Source: Neoechinorhynchus agilis
Lineage: Eukaryota; Acanthocephala
Length of the DNA stretch: 64,000 nt
Reading direction: 5' to 3'
NCBI GenBank assembly: GCA_051530055.1
Contig: CM121341.1
Location: forward strand, 12,648,001-12,712,000
Position numbers and translations under genes: made by a program. The notes under the pieces are model-generated. The model searched no databases. It was given only the letters and a program-made list of their open reading frames with translations, and was not told the origin of the DNA. This document shows, piece after piece, positions 58,258 through 64,000 of the stretch (position 1 is its first letter; every line of letters starts with the position of its first letter).

Positions 58258-58490
58258 CCAGAAATGAACCATAGGGAAAACCAACCCTACAAGCGCTCCT
58301 GCAAGAAATAAACACCAATTACCACTAGAGCGGGCCTTCCAACCCGACCGGATATTGCCAGCCGCCTCGACTCGCAATTCACTATAAAATCAATAACCAG
58401 TTTCATATTCCAATCAGAACTCGAGTGTTTATGAGGACTTAAAGGTACATGGGTCTTAATAAATGTTTCTTTGTATTGTCAATAGACGTG
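58258..58490 (-). repeat. Repeat C, reversed copy
   Basis: On the minus strand: CCCATGTACCTTTAAGTCC, CTCATAAACACTCGAGTTC, GGTTCATTTCTGGTCACG. It runs directly into the GIY-YIG fragment, which suggests that repeat C may be non-coding sequence of a Penelope-like element. Confidence 0.7.
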
Positions 58491-58554
58491 AAGAGAAATT
58501 TGTATTGATGATAAATAACGTGATTGCAAAATGTAAAAAAATATTGAAACCCCT

Positions 58555-58700
58555 GTTTTTTCCGTTTCAATTAGCGATGTTTGATTCAGAAAAAGATTTA
58601 TATTGAAATTTTTCGGCCCTATCGTTGGCCTTCTTCAGTCAATTGCTTATCAAATATCGCTTATTTAAACTGAAACTATAATGAATAATTTCTTTACAAC
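58555..58700. repeat. Foldback element, Penelope-end type
   Basis: Outer arms CAATTAGCGATGTTTGATTC and the reverse-complement-like TCAAATATCGCTTATTTAAAC enclose, on the minus strand, CTGAAGAAGGCC, a 7-nt loop, GGGCC, GAAAAATTTCAATATAAATC. The loop-stem-GAAA-TTTCAAT arrangement equals the 3' end of the 55-57 kb Penelope element. A direct flank ACCCCTGT is seen on both sides (about 58550 and 58697). Confidence 0.65.
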
Positions 58701-59222
58701 CCCTGTCTTTTATATGCCAAATGATTAATTTTTATGATTTTTTGAAAATGTCATAACGGTGGAATATTTAGATCGATTCAATTGTTTTCACGGATATAAT
58801 GCGAATTATAAAATCAGAGGTCTAGAACTTACAAAAGACATTTTATTTATTAAATAGTTGCAAGTAAAGTCTTCAATCCGTTAAAAAAGCATTGATTAGC
58901 TTAGCCCATGAAGCTCAAGGTAGAATTGTACCGATTATTTCATGCCTTTAGCTTGACGATATCTCAAAAAATCCTTCGTTTTGAAGAATCCTTCAACGGA
59001 TGATTGGGATTTACAACGACAGCTGCATCCCGAGAAATCCTTCGTTTTAAAGAATCCCCAAACCCCAAGGAAGGATTGGGATGCCCACGAATACGGCACC
59101 CTGAGAAATCCAAAGCTGTATTTGTCGCTTCCTTGAAATTTTCAAAGCTAAGGTTTATTTCAATAAATTGATCAAAAGTTGTCATAGCGACCAATTCATC
59201 GGATTGCTAGCAATTGGTTTTT
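58690..59222 (-). repeat. ~540-bp dispersed repeat D, reversed copy
   Basis: This is the reverse complement of 50405-50950, including the internal GGATGCC / GCATCCCAATCC units and the end CAATTGCTAGCAATCCG. A few differences and one shortened internal unit separate the two copies. Confidence 0.8.
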
Positions 59223-59283
59223 TTTATTTTTACAACCAACATAATATATTTTTAACAATTCAAACAATCTGTTTAAAGCACAC

Positions 59284-61575
59284 TCACCACCTCCCGCCAA
59301 ATTCCAGCTTTTGTCCTCCCTCGACTGTCGCCATCATGCTGGCAGCATTGCCCCGTTGTACTGCTAGCGAGATATTTTGTCGAAGGAATACGCCTGTTCT
59401 TGAGTCTCCGGTTGCCTCTCTCAATTTCTTCGAGAGATTCTGGAGCAGAGAGAGAGTGCCGAGCTGCCGAGCGCTCCATACGTCTCTATCCCAAAGGGGA
59501 CAAAATAGTGAGCCCTCGATAACTGAATATATTTCCGTATTTTTCTCCATTCCGCTGCAATGGCGGCACCACCGGCGATTTCGAGGGAGTAGGGGATGTT
59601 GCTGGCTGCAAGGGTGTCCACAAACGTGGCGTCCCAGAGAAGGCATTTGCCCTCCCGCCACGGGAAGACCGAAATTCCATCGGGCCTACGGCCGTCTAGT
59701 CGACAAAGGTGGGCGGGTTCCAGGATGTTCGGGAAGTTCGCCGTTCTCAACGCCCGAGAAATTGCGTTATTGATTTCAGAATGGCGTGAGAACCTTCCTC
59801 CTGACCTTCTGCAGACGAAACCGTGTCGCCCGAAAGCATCAACCAAAGACCCACATCGACAGCGATGGGTCGTGCATATCGGGAGACCAAGTCTTAAGGA
59901 TACTGCGATCCTCGTTACCTCATCAGTAAGAAGAGTTCCCACTGATGCCAGAGGAACAGCCTCCAACCACGCCCCAGATTCTCGTGTTGAAACTGCAAAC
60001 AGTCTAGCTCGGACGACCCCATCGTGAGAACCTGAAAGTAGAGAGCTGTGAGCTCTCGCGACAAGAGGTCCGTCCCAGATCGACTGTCTGAGGTCATTCA
60101 CGAGAACATGGTTAGCGCCCGTCTGCTGGCACCATTCCTCAACTGCCACCACGAAATCCCGGTCAAGACAGAACTTTTCCTTCAAAATTTTTTTCGATAC
60201 TGGTAGGCTCCACTCAAACGATCAAAGAAAGGCCGGCAAAGCAAGGTCCACTAGTGCCCGAATCCCCAATCCCCCAGATGACAAAGGCAAAGAAGCTTGT
60301 CGCCACGCCTCATCTGAGAGCTGGACATTTACAATACGCTTAGCCAATCCTTCCTTATGTTTGAAAAATGTTGCTGTGCGAACCTTGCACAATAATTTGG
60401 GTATGAAGAGCGCGTTCTTTATGAGAAACAAGGCTTCATGAGCCGAGAGAGCGCTCACCCTGTCGCACAGCAACGAAAGTTTCGGTATGATATGGCCGAT
60501 CTCATCTTCCACATTTGAATCGAAGACGCAACTGCCCAGGAGGCTGAGTTGTTCCCGAGTCACGAGTTTCAGGCCTGGAGCTACGGCCTCGAACCCATCC
60601 ATTAGTTCTTTGACTTTGGCGGCGTCTCCAATATTCAGTACAAGGAGCTCATAGTTTCAAGCATTAAGCTCAATGTCCATCTTCGAGGTCTCCCTAATCA
60701 GCGTCTCCAGATCGCGCAGTACAACGGAGGGATCACCTCTGAGCGTAGCGTCATCCAAGTACCAAGCGTTGAAGTTGGAATGGAGAGAATGCGCTATTGG
60801 ATTTACTTTTAGGGAGAATGCGATTGGACCGAGGGGATCTCCTTGCTGCACTCCTCTTTCGGACCAAATGAGGTGGTCTTCGAAAAGCAAAGGAGTCGCC
60901 GTCCCGTAGGTATTGAGAAAATACTGGAAGGCTTCTGGTGCGTGATCCCTAATTGCGCAGAACATGCTTTCTCTATTAAGAGAGTTAAAGGCGTTCCGAA
61001 AATCACACTTAAGAATCACGCACGGCTCTGAGCTTCTCGTAGCAAAGTTTCGGAGCGAGTGGACAATAGCTTCCGCCCGCAGGATGTGCAGCAGCCCAGT
61101 TGGACTGGACGAAGTTGCTGTCCAGTTTTCTCTGTAATATGTTTGCAGAGAATTTTTCACGCGAGTCTGCGTATCGTCGAAGATACGGCGATGGGACGGA
61201 TCCCACCTTCTTTTTTTGTGAGGGTACACAATAAGGCTCCGAAAAATAGGTCCTTTGCAACGGGGTTCAGGTCCTCTCCAGTCAGATGGTCGACTATTCG
61301 AGAAAGCGCACTTCCTAGAGAGAGCTGCTTCACCAGTTGAATAGGACATCATGTCCTTTAGGTGCTGAGGCCTTAGTCCGTCAAGCCCGTGACACGAACC
61401 ATTTGCAAAAGATGAGATGGCCTTTTGTAACTCTGAAATTTGAATGGGAGGATATGGAATTTCAAAACTTCCGCTACTACATGGGTGCTTCGACCTTGAG
61501 TATTTGTAGCGTCGCGCTGTCTCCTTTTGCGAAACTGTCGGTGTATGACAATAACTGAACAGCCCCGCGAACATC
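59284..61575 (-). mobile_element. REL-type non-LTR retrotransposon, truncated copy B
   Basis: Minus-strand frames 61574-60657 (HLKDMMSYSTGEAALSR through AWYLDDATLRGDPSVVL), 60602-60222 (thumb) and 60185-59421 (zinc block CRCGSLVDAFGRHGFVC, nuclease RPDGISVFPW...LLWDAT) are followed by a 3' end matching copy A to the same GGTGGTGAGTGTG. The copy lacks the N-terminal third of A. Frame changes separate the three blocks. Most differences from A are single substitutions, so the two are close relatives. Confidence 0.87.
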
Positions 61576-61689
61576 CAATCGATGATCGGGGGTCGATTAA
61601 GTTTTGGTCCTCTTTATACTGGCCCCGTAGAACTCGTTTTCAAATAGCTTGCGACAGTAAGCGAATCAGCTATTTTATGCCTTATTCCT

Positions 61690-63060
61690 CTCCTTGGTGG
61701 CATGTCGTTGCACCAAAAAGATTTTGTCCGTGGAAAAGGGCCGCAGCGAGTTGGATAAAAAACCTCGGGGTAGGACAATGTTATTAGCGCTCTTTGCATT
61801 GAACATTGTAATGGAGCAAGTAATGTCCCGGTCTTCAATAATTTTATTCAAATTAAGCCTCGCCGTTTTGATTTACGCCGGAATGATTTTATCATTTGGT
61901 GGGGTTCAAGAAATCTTACATCGAACAATGGTTCTTCCCCCTGTTTCAAAGCCACCAACGTTCTCAATCAATCAACTATCACTTCCCTAGCTGAGCACAT
62001 GTTGGCAGCATCCCCTGATGAATGGTCTCAGATAAACATAGCGAAAAGAATATTTCTCTGTAGAAAAAGATAGGGCTGTTTCTTCACCTAGTGATGTGAG
62101 ACCTATCTCCATTGAGAATTCGTTTGTTTCCATATACGAGCGAGTTCTGGCCAAAATTATAATGGATTTTTCTTTTAAACATCACCTTATTGATGAGCGC
62201 TGTCATGATTTCCTCCCAGGGAAATCTGTTCATACTGCAATTGCTCAAATAATGGATAACCTTTTTAGTCACCCCAAGTCAACAAACATTCTTATCTCTT
62301 TCGACATATCTAAAGCTTTTGATAATATTGACATTGCTTTTATGGTGAATATTTTGAGATTTTTTTGTTTTCCTTTTAATATAATTGCTAGGGTGAACAA
62401 CATTATGAAATGTAAACGATTTTTCTTTGCAGCTGAGGTTCCTCAAGGCTCACCTTTATCACCCATACTTTTTGCTTGGCAACTCAATTTTTGATTAGAA
62501 ATTGCACGATTTGTAGAGCGTCACTATGTACGCCGATGACCTTACTGTAGTTGTCAAAGAGTTAAATTATATGAGAGGACGTGCGAAACTGGTTGCCGTG
62601 CTGAAGCTTTTAAAAATCCCACCTACCTCAAATGGGTCTCTCTTTGAATGAAAAGAAGACGAAATTTTTAATCAAATCTAAATCTCGAGTGGGTAAGAAC
62701 ATCCGGGATTATATCAAGGATTTTTTGGGTTAGATTTCGACCCTGCTTATAAGAAGCTTGATATTTTAGGTTATACTTTCACTAATAACCTCTCGCCCGC
62801 CTCCGATATACACAAGATGAAAAAACTTCAAAAGACAGCCAGAGTTAAGGCGGGACGTGCCGTTCGTATTAGGCTTAGCGCCAATTTCAAGCCTAGTTTT
62901 TTATTCCAGAGGAAGGCCTCCAGAACAACGCCTAAAATTCCGCTGTGTATTTTTGAAAATCCGGTCGAGACTACCCTTTGAGTGGATTTCCTCAGCAGAC
63001 TGGGCCAATAAATCCATGCAGTGGATCGGATTGTGACTTCCAAAAACGGATATTAACTAG
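61690..63060 (+). mobile_element. APE-type LINE reverse-transcriptase remnant
   Basis: The frame at 62096-62494 reads RPISIENSFVSIYERVLAKI, CHDFLPGKSVHTAIAQIMDN, ILISFDISKAFDNIDIAF and VPQGSPLSPILFAW. Broken frames continue with MYADDLTVVVKELN (about 62.53 kb), MGLSLNEKKTKFLIKS (62.65 kb) and KLDILGYTFTNNLSPAS (62.75 kb). The element ends near 63060. It is dead, and resembles the LINE at 45-48 kb in motif style. Confidence 0.7.
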
Positions 63061-63204
63061 TACAGAATGTTGCTTCAGTTATTCAGCGACAGCGTTCGAT
63101 CCATGGTTTGCCTTTGAATAAATTTTTTTTGCTCCGATCAACAGCGATCGACAATGCGCTGTTATCGTTGAGCGCTGCAGCGGAGGGTGGCAAACGGCCA
63201 CCCA

Positions 63205-63400
63205 CTTCTCTGAGAATACCGGTGCCTCTCTGGAGGTATCTGAGGATCTGGAGGGAAGTACAAAAGCTCTTTACCGCGTATGGTTTTAGAGTTCAAGTGA
63301 TTTCATTCGCTTCCCTAATCCACAATATGGGTTTGGCTGTATGCCTAATAGGGAAAAGTCGAGTACGGGATTTTCTAGAACACTTAAATGTTGCGTCATT
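63205..63400 (-). repeat. Dispersed repeat B, reversed copy 3
   Basis: The reverse complement contains AAGTGTTCTAGAAAATCCCG, TTGTGGATTAGGGAAGCGAA, TAAAACCATACGCGGTAAAG and CCAGATCCTCAGATACCTCC. It aligns with 37795-38045 over most of its length and lacks the terminal hairpin. Confidence 0.7.
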
Positions 63401-63419
63401 TTAAAGAATTTTGTCGAAT

Positions 63420-64000
63420 ATCGGCAATTGTGTCGTTTATTTTTGGAAATCCAGAGATTTAAAAATAACCAAATCACTACGCTTACCGGGGTTTTTGCTC
63501 GTTCTTCGCATGGAGAACCTTTTTCCCTTTAGTTAAAAGGACTAAAGCGTAGGAAGCTTAAAACATTTCATACTCGAGTTAAAATGTTTTTAAGTTTTGA
63601 TACTCAAGTCTTTTTACAAAGTTTAAAAAGACTTGAGTGTTTGAAGTTAAAATCACTTCAGTCGTTGCCTTCCGTTACTACCTCTTGTTGCTGTTGATAT
63701 TCGCCACTTTCAAGTGACTGCCGAGAATGCGTTCGTTTAAAACTCTGAAATATTTGAACTAGACACGAATGATCATTAACAAAAAGGAGCAAACGGATTT
63801 TGGTTTAGTCAACACGAAACTACGAGGGCTGCCATTAGTCATCGGTAAGAGTGATTAAAAAACTCATAAATTCTATTGCTTATTGAAGGAGTAATCGCAC
63901 AGGAAGCGACAAGCGTTTATCCTGAACTTACCAGTTATTCTTATATAGCGGCATCGTATGTTCGATACATCGAGTCTGCAGGTGGAATCGCTTTATTAAT
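63420..64000. other. Window end, no supported gene
   Basis: No coding region was recognised. A short inverted repeat lies near 63600-63640 (ACTCAAGTCTTTTT and AAAAAGACTTGAGT). Confidence 0.35.

Overview
The window looks like part of the nuclear genome of a small-genome animal. Protein-coding genes are split by very short GT-AG introns (about 29-50 nt, with a few longer ones). The genes are typical eukaryotic ones: STK11/LKB1-like kinase, EXO5, NDUFB10, SF3B5, DNAI3/WDR63-like dynein intermediate chain, GBF1, RPSA and RPS3. The mobile DNA is also animal-type: non-LTR retrotransposons of both the restriction-like-endonuclease and APE-endonuclease kinds, a Penelope-like element, a tRNA-derived SINE and a Gypsy fossil. 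The DNAI3-like gene implies motile cilia or flagellated sperm. Several conserved proteins (RPSA N-terminus, RPS3 tail, TFIIB-like protein) are unusually divergent, which suggests a fast-evolving lineage. I cannot name the species.

Layout. 1-3054: AT-rich, no gene seen. 3055-6470 (+): LKB1-like kinase in three exons. 6667-6806: foldback element. 7107-9091 (-): EXO5 and an unrecognised gene. 9255-11490: repeat-rich (390-bp repeat, REL-type LINE remnant, foldback). 11892-12626 (-): NDUFB10, and 13891-14148 (+): SF3B5, divergently arranged around a 3.1-copy tandem repeat. 14600-24657 (-): DNAI3-like gene, unrecognised upstream exons, then GBF1. 25111-29810: three unrecognised minus-strand multi-exon genes, a small plus ORF and a foldback with 14-bp direct flanks. 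30079-30428: tRNA-derived SINE pair. 31359-32255 (+): RPSA. 32690-38045: nested repeats, with a REL-type LINE inside a Gypsy integrase fossil and flanking dispersed repeats. 38384-39328 (+): RPS3. 39620-41835: chimeric LINE remnants. 42746-44300 (-): a zinc-ribbon protein and an unrecognised ORF. 44378-48200: repeats and an APE-type LINE interrupted by two insertions. 48590-48901 (+): Ig-domain exons. 50405-59222: a region bounded by two inverted copies of a ~540-bp repeat, holding a LINE endonuclease fragment, a minisatellite, a TFIIB-like gene, a Penelope-like element and a second Penelope GIY-YIG fragment. 59284-63400: a second REL LINE copy, another RT-bearing LINE and a dispersed repeat.

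The strongest unusual signal is a set of foldback elements (about 6.7, 11.4, 28.3, 47.0 and 58.6 kb, plus the ends of the 55-57 kb Penelope element). Each carries, in inverted orientation, the end of a Penelope-like element. Those ends contain a hammerhead-ribozyme-like core (CTGANGA, short hairpin, GAAA), clearest at 28, 47, 55-57 and 58.6 kb and degenerate at 6.7 and 11.4 kb. Three of them have 12-14-bp target-site duplications, and one has two identical 90-nt arms. The host genes are a scattered housekeeping set with no operon-like logic; most of the other DNA is layered mobile elements.
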